A stretch of 64,000 bases of DNA, taken from positions 77,923,051 through 77,987,050 of the forward strand of contig NC_045432.1 of the NCBI RefSeq assembly GCF_902635505.1, read 5' to 3'. Shown here one piece after another: positions 1-14,200 of the stretch. Position 1 is the stretch's first letter. The number at the start of each line of letters is the position of its first letter. Source of the stretch: Sarcophilus harrisii (taxonomy: Eukaryota > Chordata > Mammalia > Dasyuromorphia > Dasyuridae). The notes beneath the pieces were generated by a model. That model saw nothing but the letters and a program-made list of their open reading frames with translations. It was not told where the DNA came from and did not search any database. The position numbers were made by a program, and so were the translations under genes.

Positions 1-3000
1 AGTGGCTCCGGGGAACCAGTATGGTAGAGACAAGGTGCATGTATATAGGGCCTAGTGAAATCTGAGTGCTACAAATACCACCTAAGTGTCAGACATTTGT
101 GTGAAATAAGATGTTGAGTGGGACTTGGCTGTGTGCAGCAAGGGTGACTCTTGAGTGATGGATAATGAGAACTGAGTAGCTAAAGAGACAACAGGAATAA
201 GGTGAGGAAATCAGATGGGAATTGAAGGTGAGATGTGGGGATGGGGAGGCCACAAAGACAGGTGTGGAAGGAGGACCCAGCCTCTGATGCTTGAGATGAT
301 CAAGTTAAATGGAAAAGGGTGGATGAGTGCAGGAAGCATGTGGGGAGAATGACTGATTTGGGGGCACCAAGAGATGATTTGTGAGAGATGGATGGAAGGA
401 GAAATATTTGGAAGGGATGCTTAGAGAAGGGAGATGGTGGAGACACAAGGTCAACAGGTGAAGGATATAGAAGGAGATATGTAATATGCTCCAGGCTCAA
501 TGGATACATAGAATAAAGGAGGTAGATTGTGGTGATATGCAGGTAATAAAAGTCAAAATACTAATAGAAGAGAACCCAAGACTGAAAGAGTTAGATGAAG
601 GGGGAAAGAGGGGAAGTTAACAATGAGTGGAAATTAAGTGAGAGATATATAGAAATGGAGATGTACTGAATGTAGCTCCAGATCATGAGACAGTGAGGTG
701 AGTTGGAAAGTGCAAGAAATAAAGTGGGGAAGGTGGAGAAAATAGAGATAACAGAGGTTCTGAGAAGTTCTAGGTGCTGAAGATTCACCAGACAATACTA
801 GGAGCAAAAGGCTTCAGACAAGGAAGCTGAACCAAAAGCAGTAGGAGAGAGGCCCAGACAGAGGAAGGGAACAAGTGGGGCATGTATGTGTACAGATATT
901 GAGAGATGAATGGATATCCTGGGTTGTCAACATTGAATGGATGAAGAAACATTGGGAGAGGAGAATGGAGTGAGAAAATGAGAGAGTGAGAGGATGAGGA
1001 TGGGTGACTGAATGGCAGAATAAAAGAATGAACAGAGAGACCCAAACTCTGATAAATGAATGACTGTCAAATCTCAATGAGAAGCAATGTATGAATGGCA
1101 GGAAGGATGCAGTGTAAGATGGATGAACTGAGGAGCACAGGGAGGAGAAACAGGCAGGCAGCCATCAAAAGAGAAGAAGTTAGGATGCCTAGAGGAGAAG
1201 GGTATGTGTTGGGACCTGGACTGGGGAAGGATGGAAATATACAGGTGATGTGGAGAAGGGATGGGTGGGGATATGGGGTTGAGAACCTGGATGTCTGGGG
1301 TCAGGACACAAGACAGGGGAGGGACTATAGATGGTGGGGATCTGATGGAGGAACAGAATAAAGGATGGATGGAGGACACCAAGGGTGAGACAGTGTGTGG
1401 AGGGAGACAGGAGGTGTGTTGGCGGGGTGCATGGAATGGCCCAAATCACGCACAGAAGGATGATTTGTTTTCAGGAATGTGTGTGGCGCTGCGGTGTGTT
1501 ATTGTGTGTGTGTGTGTGGAGGCAGGAGCCATATCCAAGAGGATGAATGGTTGAAAAACAGAAAAAGGATGGGGTGAGGAGGGTGTGAGTCAAGTTTACT
1601 ACACTGCTAAAGGCCATTGGAGACTTGCAAGAGAGCAGTGAAGATAGAAGTGATGATTGGCTGTTTAGAAAATCTCTGCATGAAGGGAGTGAAGGATGAG
1701 AGAAGTGATGGACTGAATGGGTGTGGTGTGGAGACAAGATTTCCTTTGGGGGGCTGTGAGGCTAAATCTGTGAGCTCGATTGACCGATGTGTATGAAAGC
1801 AGAAACTCAGGTTTATGTGGTTAAGGTATCATTGAGCTATGGGGAGAGGGTGTGGAGAAAGAGTTTAGGTCTAGTAGTAATGAGAATGAATGAATACCGA
1901 GAGAGGCCGGGCCACTGTGAAAAAGAATGATTAAGGAAAATGAGATAGTGAGCGGATGAGGATGGGTGACCGAATGGTGAATAAAAGAATGAATGGAGAC
2001 CAAACTCTGACACATGAATGAATCAAATCTCAATGAGAAGCAATGCATGAATGTGGGAAGGATGCAGTGTAGGCACAAGGAGGGAGGAAAAGCAAAAGTG
2101 AGGAGACACATGCAAAGAGAAATAGTTAGCCACAGTGACAGAGAGAAGGAGAAAAGAAATCCATATTGGGAGCCTAAACTGTGGGGGTTGATTGGGCAGC
2201 TGGTGATGTGAAAGTAATGGGGAAGGGGTATGGGGCTGAGAGCCTGGATGTCCAAGTATGAGGAGAAACCAAAGCAGGAGCGACTTGGACAGTGGGAGGT
2301 TCACTGGAGGTGAAGATAACAAATGGATGGGGAATTGAGGCTAAAACTGTGGGCGTTGTGTGTGGAAAGGACAGCAAGGTGTAATTGATAATATGGAAGA
2401 GGAGGAGGCAAGGCGTGAGTAATGTATGGAAGAGGCAAAGATTGAATAATATATGGAAGAGAGAGCAAGAGAGTATGTAATGGATTGAAAAAGACTTGTA
2501 CAATAAAGAGATTCTTGGATGGAAATAACTTCTTTCAGTGTGTGAGTGTGTGTGTGTGAAGAAGCAAGCCTAAAGCCATACAGGATGAATAGCTGAAAAT
2601 ATCAAAACATGAAAGGATGAGGGTGAGATGGTGAGAGTCAAGTATACTACACTACTAAAGAGCCATTGGAGAACATGCAAGAAAGATTGAAGAGTGAAAG
2701 TGATGATTGGCTGTTCAGAAATCTGCATGAAGGAGTGAAGGATGAGAGAAGTGATGGACTGAATGGTGTGGTGTGGAGACAAAGCTTTCCTTTGGGGCTG
2801 TGGGGCTAAATCTAATGAAGCAGTTGTGACTGATGTGAAAGCAGAAACTCTATGGGTTTGTGTGGTTGAGGGATCATTTAGCTATGGGGAGGGTGGAGAA
2901 GAGTTTAGGTCTAGTAGTAATAGAGAATGAATGAATACCGAAGAGGCAAGGCCACTGTGAAAAAAAAAAGAATGAGATTGAAAAGTAGAGTGAGCGGATG

Positions 3001-3204
3001 AGGATGGGTGACTGGACTGGCCAGAATAAAAGAATGAATGGAGAGACCCAAACTCTGATACATGAATGACTGTCAAATCTCAATGAGAAGCAATGCATGA
3101 ATGGCTTGGGAAGGATGCAGTGTAAGAGCGTATTGAGGAGACACATGCAAAGAAATAGTTAGCTACAGTGACAGAGAGAGAAGGAGAAAAAGAATCCATG
3201 TTGG
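1..3204. repeat. Satellite segment duplicated at 16,446-19,650
   Basis: The segment matches 16,446-19,650 in the same order and shares private variants, such as the shortened 'atgaatgaatcaaatc' site at about 2015 and 18,472. Positions about 182-519 and 1101-1520 are identical to the other copy (offsets 16,446 and 16,440). The stretches between and after them differ by many one- to five-base indels. It is either a recent tandem duplication of about 16.4 kb or an assembly duplication. The match stops at about 3,205, where the sequence jumps from A-module to B-module phase. Confidence 0.85.
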
Positions 3205-5239
3205 GGAGAAGATGCTGAAGATTTAGTAAAGAATAATAGGAGGGATAAGCTCAGGAAGCGGAAGCTAAATCAAGGGAAGTATGAGAAATGATTGTGTCCT
3301 AGGAAAAAACCCTGGGTATGAGAGAAGGCCCAGAGAGCTGGAAGGGAACAAGTGCAACAAGTATATATAGAGAGATTGTATATACTGGTGGGGTATATAG
3401 TGGGGGATCAGAATTGAATGGATTAATAGAAGTATGGAGAGAAGGGTGGAGTAGGAAAATGAGAGGATGATGATGGGTGACCAAATGGCAGACAGAAATT
3501 TTAATGAATGGAGAGACCCAAACTCTGATACATGAGTGACTGTCAAATCTCGTTGAGAAGGAACACATGAATGGCAAGAAGTATGTGGTGTGAGATGGCT
3601 GAATTGAGGAGCACAGGGAGGAGAAGCAAAAGTGAGGAGACATATTAACAAGAAACAGTTATTAGGGTGCCTGAGAGAGGGAGATAGGTATACATGTTGA
3701 GACCTGGACTGGGGGAAATGGATGAATTTAGATACTTGAAGGATGGGACAGGAATGGGTAAAGAGATATAAAACTCACTGAGAAATAAGTTAAAGTCAGA
3801 GACAAAGGACCCTGGTGATGGAAGTGAAATAAGACATGGATGGAGCCAAAGGGTGGGCAATGTATGGAAGGGAGGGAAGAGGTGGAATTGATGTGGAATG
3901 ACCCTGTACACACAACAGATTTGGCTGGAATAAATTAATGCAGTGTGTGTTTAAAGCAGGTACCTTGGAGGATAAATGGGGAATGTTGAATGGTGGGATG
4001 GTGAGAATGATAATACTATGCTGAAGGGAGAACAGTGTGGGACATGCAAGAAGGGGGAAGGTGAAGTGGTGACTACTTGTTTTGCAAAATCTGTCTGAAG
4101 GAGTGGAAACATGGGAGAGTGATGGACAGATATTGCATGGTGTGGGAACAGGGCTGCTCCTGTGGGTGTGCGGCTAAAGTCTAGTGAGCTGGGTGATAAG
4201 TATATGAAGGAGAAACTACATGTTTGGTGTGAGACCAAGGGATCATCAGGCTGTGAGGGCAGAGAAGAGTTTGGGTCCTAATTACTAATGGTGGCATGAG
4301 TTAAGATACAGAAGAGGTCGGGCCACTTAATGAAAAAGAGATGTGTGGCCAGGAAGGAAGTAGAATGCTTGCATGGAGATTTTTAAGACAATGAGGACTT
4401 GGTGGCTAAAGGAAGGAGTGAGAGTGAGAAATCCTGATGGGAATTGAGATGTGAGGTGTGACACACAGAGACCAGAAAGACAGGAGTGAAAGGACCCAAC
4501 TCGGTACTTGAATAGATCAAATTTCAAAAGAAAAGGGTGAATGGTATACAGGAGAAACGTGACTGGTTGAGGCATAAGAGGAAGAGTGACTGCTGAGAAT
4601 GCATGAAGAGAAATGTTGGAGAGGGACAGTGAGGAAGGAGAAGTAGATGAGAGGACAAGTCATAGGTGATCTGGTTTACTAGAAAGGGTGTCAGCAGGGA
4701 ACATACTGGCTCTGAAGACTGAACCAGATAGACTGTGTTGATATTCAGGTAGCAAAAACCAAACTACTAGTACAAGAGGACCCAAAGATGAAAGAGTTGG
4801 AAAAATGAGGAAAGAGGCAAAGGCAGTGAGAGTTATATGAAATGGAGATGTAGTGAATGAAAGATTTGTAGCTGCAGATCATGACACAATGAAGTGGTTT
4901 GGAAAGCCCAAAAAGTGAAGTAGAGAAAGTGGAGAAATAGAGATAGCTGGGCATGTGACAAGAAGCTGGTGCTGAAGGTTTAATAAACAATGGGAGGCTC
5001 GCTCAGGAGGTGGAGGCTAAGTCAAGAATTACAGACATGGTTGTCCTGAAAAAACCCTGGGTGTGAAGCCCAGGATGGACAAATGGAACAGGTACAGCCA
5101 GGAGGACTGTATGTGCTGGTTGGTTATATAGTGGGATCAAGGAGACTGGATGCATGAATAGGTATGGAGGAGGGTGGGATAGGATGGGAGGTTATGATGG
5201 GTGAGACAAATGGCGGACAGAAGGGGATGAGGCCGGGAG

Positions 5240-8200
5240 ATGAGCTCAGTGCATGGTGCTGTCAGGTCAGCTGAGGAAGGGGACACATAAATGTACAGAG
5301 GTGTGTGGTGACAGGATGTTTTGACAGGGGCACAGGAGGACAGGGGTGAGGGGGACACACAGCCACAGGGGACGGTTAGCCACAGTGGTGGGGAGAGGGA
5401 GATGGGTATACATGTTAAGGGGATGAGCTAGGGAAATGGATGAATTGGATGTGAAGGATGGGACAGGAATGGGGTGAGATATAAGGCTACTGAAGAGCCT
5501 GGAGTTAAGAGTCAGGACCAGAGAAACAAGGCACAGGGGACCTAAACAGTGAGGAGGCTGTGACTGGAGGTGGGGAAATATAAGACGTGGATGGAGGAGC
5601 ACAAGAAAGGTGGGCAGTGTGTGGAGGGGAGGGTGGGTTGGTGTGGAATGGCCCTGTGCACAACAGGATGTTGAGCAGATAGGATTGTTGCGGTGTGTGG
5701 TGGTTTAAAGAAGCAGGCCTGTGAGGGATGGAAATGGGTGGATGGCCAGATGGGTGAGGATGGTGAGGAATAGCGATGTGCTGTGCTGCAAAGGACATTG
5801 TGGGACTTGCACGAGAAAGGAGGGAGGAAATTAGAAGTGGTGACTGCTTGTTTGCAAAATCACCTGAAGGGTGAAGCATGAGAGAAGTGATGGACTGGAT
5901 ATTGAGAAGTGGAGAAGCAAGACCTAGTAGATATGCGGCTAAATCTAGTGAGCTGGGTGTGATGATGTGAAGGGAGAAACTTCATGTTTGTGTGGTCAAG
6001 GGATCATCATCGAGGCTGTGAGGGGCAGAGAAGAGTTTAGGTCTGGTACTAATGGAGGCATGGATAGATGAAGGCTGGGCCACTGAATAGAAAATGGGTG
6101 AGAAATGGGAGGTGCTTGCATGAAGAGTTTAAGACAATGAGGAGTTGGTGGATAAAGAGAGAGAGAAGTGGAGTGGGAAATCCTGATGGGATGAAATTGA
6201 GAATGTGACACAGGACCAGAAGACAGGGTGAAGGAGGACCCAGCCTCTGGTACTTGAAGGAATGATCAAATTTCAAAGAAAAGGGAGGTGAGATGGGCAT
6301 AGGAGAGCAGCTGATTTAGAGAGCACAAAAAGAAGGAAGAGTGACTACTGAGAATGCATGAAAGAGAGAAATATTTGGAAGGGACAGTGAGGGAAGGAGA
6401 AATAGAATGAGAGGACAAGTCAACAGAGTGATCTAAGATTTGGGAAAGAGATATCAAAGGGAACATAATGGATCTGAAGACTGAATAAGATAGACTATTG
6501 ACGATTTCAGGTAGGAAAAACAGCCTACTAGTGGAGGTGCCCTAGAGTCTAGGAAGGGATTGGACCAGAAGTGGGGAGAAGGGGCAAGGGCAGGGTGGGG
6601 TTATGAGAAATGGAGATGTGGTGGATAGAGGATTTGTGGCTGCAGATCAGGATGCAATGGAGGTGCATTGGAAGGCGAAGTGCAGCAGAGGAAGGTGGAA
6701 ATGGGGTCGCTGAGTCAGTGGGAGAGGATGGGGATGTGATTTAATGAAGCAATATGGGAGGGATAAGCTCAGGGAGAGGAAGCTACATCAAGAGAAGTAT
6801 GAGACATGATTGTGTCCTAGGAAAAAACCCTGAGGTGTGAGAAGCCAAAGGGAGAGATGGAGGGTCGTCATGGCAAGTAGCCATGGGAACTGGGGATGAA
6901 TGGATATACTGAACGATCGGAATTGAATGGATGAAAAGAAGTAAGGAGAAGAGAATGGAGTATGAAATGAGAGGATGATGACGGATGACCAAATGTGAAT
7001 ACAAAGAATGGAGACCCAAACTCTAATTACATGAGGTGACTGCTCAGTATCAATGAGGAAGGACACATGAATGGCAAGAAATATGGTTGGCGAGGATGGG
7101 CTGGATTGAGGGGCACAGGGAGGAAGAAACTGAAAGTGGGGAGGCATGAGAATGGTTAGCCACAGTGGGTGGGAGGAGGATAAGTACACATGTTTAGACC
7201 TGACTGGGGAAAATGGATGAACTTAGACCTTTGAGGAATGGTAAAGGAATGGGGAAAAAGATAAAGAGCAGTGAATCGTGCATGTGTCTGAAACTCAAGT
7301 TTGAAGGAGATGAATAGACAAGGGAGGGGGGTCTGAGATAGGGGTTGGTGAGGAAATAAGGGATGAATGGAGGACACCGGAGGTGTGAGCAACGTATGAA
7401 AGAGAGAAACAACAGTGGGTGTTACAATGAGTGAAAGAGACCCTGTAGGCACGTAAACGATACTTAGCTAGATAGGATTGCTATTATTAATGACTGAGAC
7501 AAGCCATTAGGTGATGGCTGTAATATCAAAACCATAAGGATGAAGGTGAGGTGGAATATGTTATGCTGCAGGCATGCAAGTGAATGGTGGAGGTGATGAT
7601 TGAGGTCAATGATGGGAGGAGAGCGATGTACTGGATAGGCGTGATGTGAGGGACAAAGCTGTTCCCTGGGCTTTGTGGCTACATCTAGTAAAACGATTGT
7701 CCGGTTGTGAAGGAAAACTCAGGTTTCTGTGGTCAAGGGATTATTTATCTTTAGGGGAGGAGACAAAGAGAGTTTAGATCTAGTAATAATAGGTATGAAT
7801 CAATACAGAGAGAGAATGAGCCCTGTGAAAAAGAATGAGTGAGAAAATGTAAGATTCCACAGTATGAAGGTCAAAGTGTGAGACGATGTGAAAGTGAAAT
7901 GTTCTGGAGTGAGAAGTGCCTGAGTAAAGATATATATCAATACCAAAACCAAGAAAGTAAAATAGGAAACGATAAGGATGGCATGCTGAGCAAAGGGAGA
8001 AAGCCAAGATTTGGGGAGGACAGGAGATAGGTGACTCTGGGGACGCCACTGGAGGAATGAGACGGGTGTATGTTGAGTGGGACTGGTGGATGTGAGCTGC
8101 ATATATCGTGGGGGTCACACATTTGTGGAAATAATATGACAGATAGGACTTGTAATGTGGCAGACACGGGCACTGTGTGTGATGGATAATTGGATTTATA

Positions 8201-11200
8201 TAGGACAGGTCTGAAGAGATGGGTGGCCCCTGGCAGCAAAGAAGGGGGTGGACTGGTTCAAGAGCCCCATGGCATGGATGTGAGGAATGTCAGGGTCTGA
8301 GGACCCTCAAAAGGAGGGTGGAGAAAGGAGACCAAGCCTCAGTGCTTGTGTGGGGACAGTCAAGATTTAATAAGAAAAGAGATTGAATGAAAGGGGCAGT
8401 GTGAGATGACTGGGTGGGTTGAGCAGCAGGGCAGAGAATGGTTAATTGAAGAGTTAAACTGAAAGAAAAGGAGAGAATAAGTAAGGAAGGGAAAGTTATA
8501 TGAATAAAAGGCAACAAGTGAAGGTATAAAGGAGATATCTGCCAGGGGCCAATGGATACATAGTCTAAAGGGAGATGGGTGTGCTGATATTGGGTGGGAA
8601 GGGCAGATACTATCAGAGGACTAGAAGACTGAAATGGTTGGAAGGAGATGGGGAAGGAGGTATTGGGTGGAGAGAGGGGAAGGAGTGAAACCTTTGTGGA
8701 TATGGAGTGGATTGGATGAAGACTTATTCTTGGAAGCTCCATGGGACAGGAAGGTGGGCCGGAGCTCAAGGAATTAAATGGGAAAAGGTGGAAAAAGAGG
8801 AGACTGAGAAGCCATGATAAGGTCAATGGGCTGAAGATTTAATAAGCAACGATGGGAGGAGCTCAGAGAGAGAAGGCTGAATCAAGAGAGCAAGTATGAG
8901 AGATGATTGTGTCCTAGAAAAAATCTCTGTGAAAACAGAAAGTAGCAGACTCATAAGGAGGAACAAATGGGACATGCTTGCACGCCCACAGATGAGGATG
9001 AATGGATATCCTGGGTGTCAAGAAATAGTGGATGCAGAAAGGATTGGGAGAGGAGGTGGAAATGAGAACAGAGAGGTGAGCAGATGGGACAAGGTAGTTG
9101 AATGGTGAGATAATAAAATGGATGGAGGACCCAAACTCGACAAATGGTGACTATCAAATGTCGTTGAGAAGGAACGCATATGGATGTCAAGAAGTTTGTG
9201 TTATTGAGGATAAGCTAAACTGAGGGCACAAGGAGGAAAAGCAAAACTGAGACAAACTGAGAAGAAATAATTAGCCACAGTGACAGAGGAGAAAGGAATG
9301 AATCCATGTTGAGACTGAACTGTGGGGAATAGATGAATTTAAACTTGAGGAGGGAAAGGAATGGGGAAAGAGGTATAAGGGCTGAGAACAGAGACAGGAA
9401 ATAAAGGAAAGATGTCAGGCCCTAGACAGTGAGAAAGGTCCCAGATGGAGACAGTGAGAAATAAAGAGATGGATGGAGGGCACTCAGAAGTGTGAGCAAT
9501 GTATAGGAAGAAACAGAAAGTATGTATTACTGGAAAAAACCATGTAAGGAAAGATACGTGGCTGGAAAAACTGTGCTTTGCTGTGTGCGTGTGGTAGAGT
9601 CAAGATTCTGAAGGGATGGATAGTGACAAACCTAAAGCTGTGAGAGGATGGTGGGGTGGGAATCAAATTGTGGCCGGAGACATGCAAGGATATGATGAAG
9701 GTGGAAGTGGCTGAGTTGGCTGGAAGGTACCTGGAGGAATTGGAGGATGGGAGAGTGATGTATTGAGATTCGGCTTGAGGTGTGGAGACCAAACTTGCCC
9801 CTGGGGTCTGTGTGGCAAAATCCAGTAAGCTCGATTGTGTCTGATGTATCAAAGGAGGGCTTCTTGTTTACAATGTGGTCAAGGGATGATTAGTTATAGG
9901 GGGGCCAAGAAGACTTTATGTCTAGTACTAACAGGTATGAATGAATACCGAAAGAGGCCAGGCCACTGTGAAAATAGAGTGAGAAAATGTGAGATTGCTG
10001 GTATGAAAGGTCAAGAGTGTGAGATGTGAGAGGATGGAAATGCTCTGGAGTGAGAGGTGCCTGTGTCAAGATTTCTGCCAAGTCAATGAAGTGTGAAAGC
10101 AGAATGGGAAGCAATATAGGATGGGGTGCAGATGAAAAGGAGAAAGCAAAGATTTTAGAGGACAAGGAGACAGAGTGGCTCTAGGGAAACATTGAGGTAG
10201 AGACAGGCTGGCCTGTGATGGGGCCTAATGAGGATATGGCTGCTAAATACCACCTGGGTATCAAGAGACATTTTGTGAGAAATAAGATGTTGGATGGGAC
10301 ATGTATATATGGCAAGGGCGACTCTGAGTGATGGACAATTGGTCATGTCTGCAGAAGATGAGATGGTGGCTAAGAGAAAGAGAGAGGAGAGTGGACTGAG
10401 AAATCCAGATGAGATGAAGGTGAGAATGTGAGACCCAACCTCTGATACTTGAGGGGACAGTCAAGTTCCAATAAGAAAGGATGAATGGAGATAGGAATGC
10501 AATGTTGAGATGACTGAATAGGGGAGCAACAAAAGAAAAAGAGATGATTGGTGGATTGGATAGAGGAAAACGATTGGGAGGAACAGTGGGGAGAGGGGAA
10601 TTAATGGATAAAGGGGCTGACAGAATTGAAATGTTAGAAGGGGATGTGGGGATGATAAGCCATGAAGAGGTGGATTCTGATGTACAGGGTGGTCAAACCA
10701 GATACAATGATTGGAAGAGGAAGCCCGGACTAAGGTTGGATGGACTGGGAAGGGCCAAGTTAACACTGGATGGAAGTGAGTAGAGACATCTAGAAATGGG
10801 GCCATAATGAATGGGAGATTGTAGCTGCAGATCGTGAGGACAGTGAGGGTTGGGTTGGAAAGCCCTAAAGTAATCATGGGAAGAGTGGAGAAACAGAGTA
10901 GCTGATTATTAGAAGGTTAAACTACAGATTGTCAATGCTCAAGGAGACAAGCTGGATCAAATCTATGAGGAGATGACTGTGTCGAAATAATCAGGGGACA
11001 GAGGCCAAGAGACAGAAGGAATTAAATTAGGGCATGTGTGAAACAGATGTTAGGGCATAAATGGATAGTCAGCTAAGTCAAAGGTGGAATGAATGAAGAG
11101 AACAGTTGGGAGGGAGGTAGAAGTAGAGAAATAGAGAGTGAGAAGATGAGATGGGTGACTGAATGGCAGAATTAATGAATAGATATGAGGACTAAACTCT

Positions 11201-14200
11201 GTTCACATGGTGTCAAATCTCAGTGGGAGAAATGTATGAATGGCAAGGAATATGTGGAGTTGGGATGAGCTGATTGGGGAGCATAAGGGAGAGAGCCAAG
11301 CTGAGGGCCACATCAAGGGGTTAGCCAGTGATGACAGGAGGGAGAAGGAATCATGTTTGAGATCTAGATCGTGGGAAATAGAATCGTTTAGATGCTTGAG
11401 GGATGGGAAAAGGAATGGGAGAAATAGAAGGGCTGAGGAACTCTGAAGAGGTCTAAAAGTCAGAACAGAGTGCAAATGCTTGAAAGACTTAGACATTGGG
11501 AGGATCCTCACTGGAGAGTGGAAAAATAAGGCCTGGGTGGGAGAGAGACACAAAGAGATGAGCAAGTAATGGAAGGAGGAATGAGTATAGAATGATGTGT
11601 AGAGAAAGAGATAACAAGAGAGCGTGTAATGTATTGAAAGAGAAATAAAGAGATGTGACTGGAAGCCTCTGTATTTGCCAGTGTGTTGCGTTCTCATGGG
11701 AGCCTTAGCCATGAAGGATGGTGCTGAAAATATCAGCAGTGAGAGGCTGGATGATGGGATGGTGGGGTCAAGTATGTTGCATGCAAGAGATCTATTGGGA
11801 GACATGCAAGTGGTAGTTGAGAGGGTGAAGTGGTGGGTGCCTGTTTGCAGTCTACTTGGAGGGTGAGGATGAGGAGGAGTCATGTGTTGAATGGGTATGA
11901 TGTGGAGAACGCCTGCTCCTGCAGGCTAATGGGCTAAATCAGTGATCTGGTGGCGAGCTGATGTATGAAAGGAGAGCTCCAGATCTGTGGCCAGGGATCA
12001 TCAAGCTATAGGGGGCAGAGAAGACTTTAGGTCTAGTACTAATAGAGCATGAATGAATAAACAAGAGGTAGGGACAGTGTGAAAAAAGAGTAAGAAAATG
12101 AGATTGCTGGTAAGATCAAGAATGTGAGACATATGAAGATGGAAATGCTCTAAGTGAGATCTATCTGTACCAAAACTTCTGCTAAAACATAAAAGTGAAG
12201 ACAGAGATGGGAAGCAATCAAGGATGGGCTGTGAGCAAGGGAGAAGCCAAGATTTTGCAGGACAAGGAGGATGGGATGAGCTCAGGGGACCATGGACGGA
12301 CACAGGTGCAGCGTTGATGGTGCTGGTGGGGATCATGGCTGCTGGTTACTACCACAATGTGTCACTCATTTGGTGTGAGAATGGGATCTTGGATGGGACT
12401 TATGTGTGTGGGGCAAGGGGCATCTCTGGTGGATAGTAGGGGATGGTGGCTAAAGGGAAGGGAGGAAGGAATGGACTGAGGAAATCGGATGGTGTCAAGG
12501 TGAGGGGATGTGATGGGACCATAAGACAGGGAGTAAAGTTGAGTTAGCTCTGATGCTTGGAAGGGATAGTCAAATTTCAATAAGAAAAGAGATGGTGAGA
12601 TGACTAAATTGGGGAGGAACAACAGAGAAAGGAAGAAGAATGAATAGTGAATTAGATGAAAGAAATGTTGAACACAACAGAATGGCGTGATTGGAATAAA
12701 GTCAACCGAGGTGAAAGTGTAGAAGGATATTTCTGGGAAGCCAATGGATGCTTATATTAGGGAGGTGGATTTTGCTGATGCTCAGGTGGTAAATGGCCAA
12801 GATGTGGGGAGCGGACTCAAGACTGGGAGAGTTGGAAGAATGGAAGGAGGGAGGAGTTAACAATGGATGGAGAGTTAATGAGATATAAAGAAATGGATTT
12901 ATTAAATGTAAGATTTGTGGGTATAGATCATGAGGAAATTGAAGTGGTTGGAAATCCTAAAATTGGGAAGGTGGAGAAAATAAAGATAATTGAGACCTGT
13001 GGGAAGGTCAACATGTTGAAGATTCAATACACAATGCTGAGACAATGGCACAGGAGAGGAAGGCTGAATCAAGGCAGTATATATGAGAGATAATGACTGT
13101 GCCCAGGGAAAAAGTCCCTGAAGGAGAGAGAAGGCCCAAGACAGATGGAAGAGGAACAAGTGGGACATTTATGCATGCAAGAAATTGAGGCATAAATGAA
13201 TGATAGGACAAAATTGAATAAAGAAAGTTGGGGAGGAGGTGGGTGAGAAAATGAGAGGTGAGAAGATGAGGGGATGGGTGACTGGATAGCAGAATAAAGG
13301 AATGAATGGAGACCCAAACTCTGATACATGAGTGTCTTATCAAATCCTCAGTAGGGAAGGGAATGCATGAATGGCAGGAAGGATGCAGTGTGAGATGGAT
13401 GAACTGAGATACAAAGGAGGAAAAGCAAACTGAAGAGCCACATCCAAAAGAAAGAGTTACTAGGGTACCTGAGAGAGGAGAAGGAACACATGTTGAGCCC
13501 TAGACTGTGGGAAATGGATGGAAATTAGACATTGGAGGGACATGAAGGAATGGGTAAAGAGATATAAAGAGCAGAGAACCATGTATATCTAAAACTCAGG
13601 AACAGAACCAAAAGGGTAAGATGAACCTAGGCTGTGGTGGCATCAGATGACAGTACAGAAATACGAGATGGATGGGGGAGGAGACACCAAGAGGTGAGCA
13701 GTAAAGAAGAGAGAGAGAGGAAGAGAGATGAATAATATGTTGAAGAGACGGTACATTAGACATGCCTGGCTGGAAATATTTATGTTCTGTTCGTGTATGA
13801 AAGCAGAAAAATGAATAATGAAAAATATCAAAACCATGAAAGATGAAAGGTGAGGAGGGTGAGTCAATCTGCCAAAAGGCCATTGGAGAAAATAAAACAG
13901 ATGATAAAAGGTGCAGTGACTAGTATTGAGAAAATCAACCTGAAGGAGTAAAGGATGGAAGAAGTGAGGTTTGAATGAGTCTGGTGTGGGCTCAGCTTAC
14001 CCCCTGAGGGCTGCATGGCTGGAAATCTAGGAGCTCAATTGTGACCAATGTATGAGGAGAAACTCCAAGTTGTATAGTCATTGGGTCATGAATGGAGCTA
14101 CAGGGGCGGAAAAGAGTTTAGGTCTAGTACTAATAGAGCATGAACTAGATACAGAGGCTGAGCCACTGTGAACAAAAGAGTGAAAATGTGGAGATTGCTG

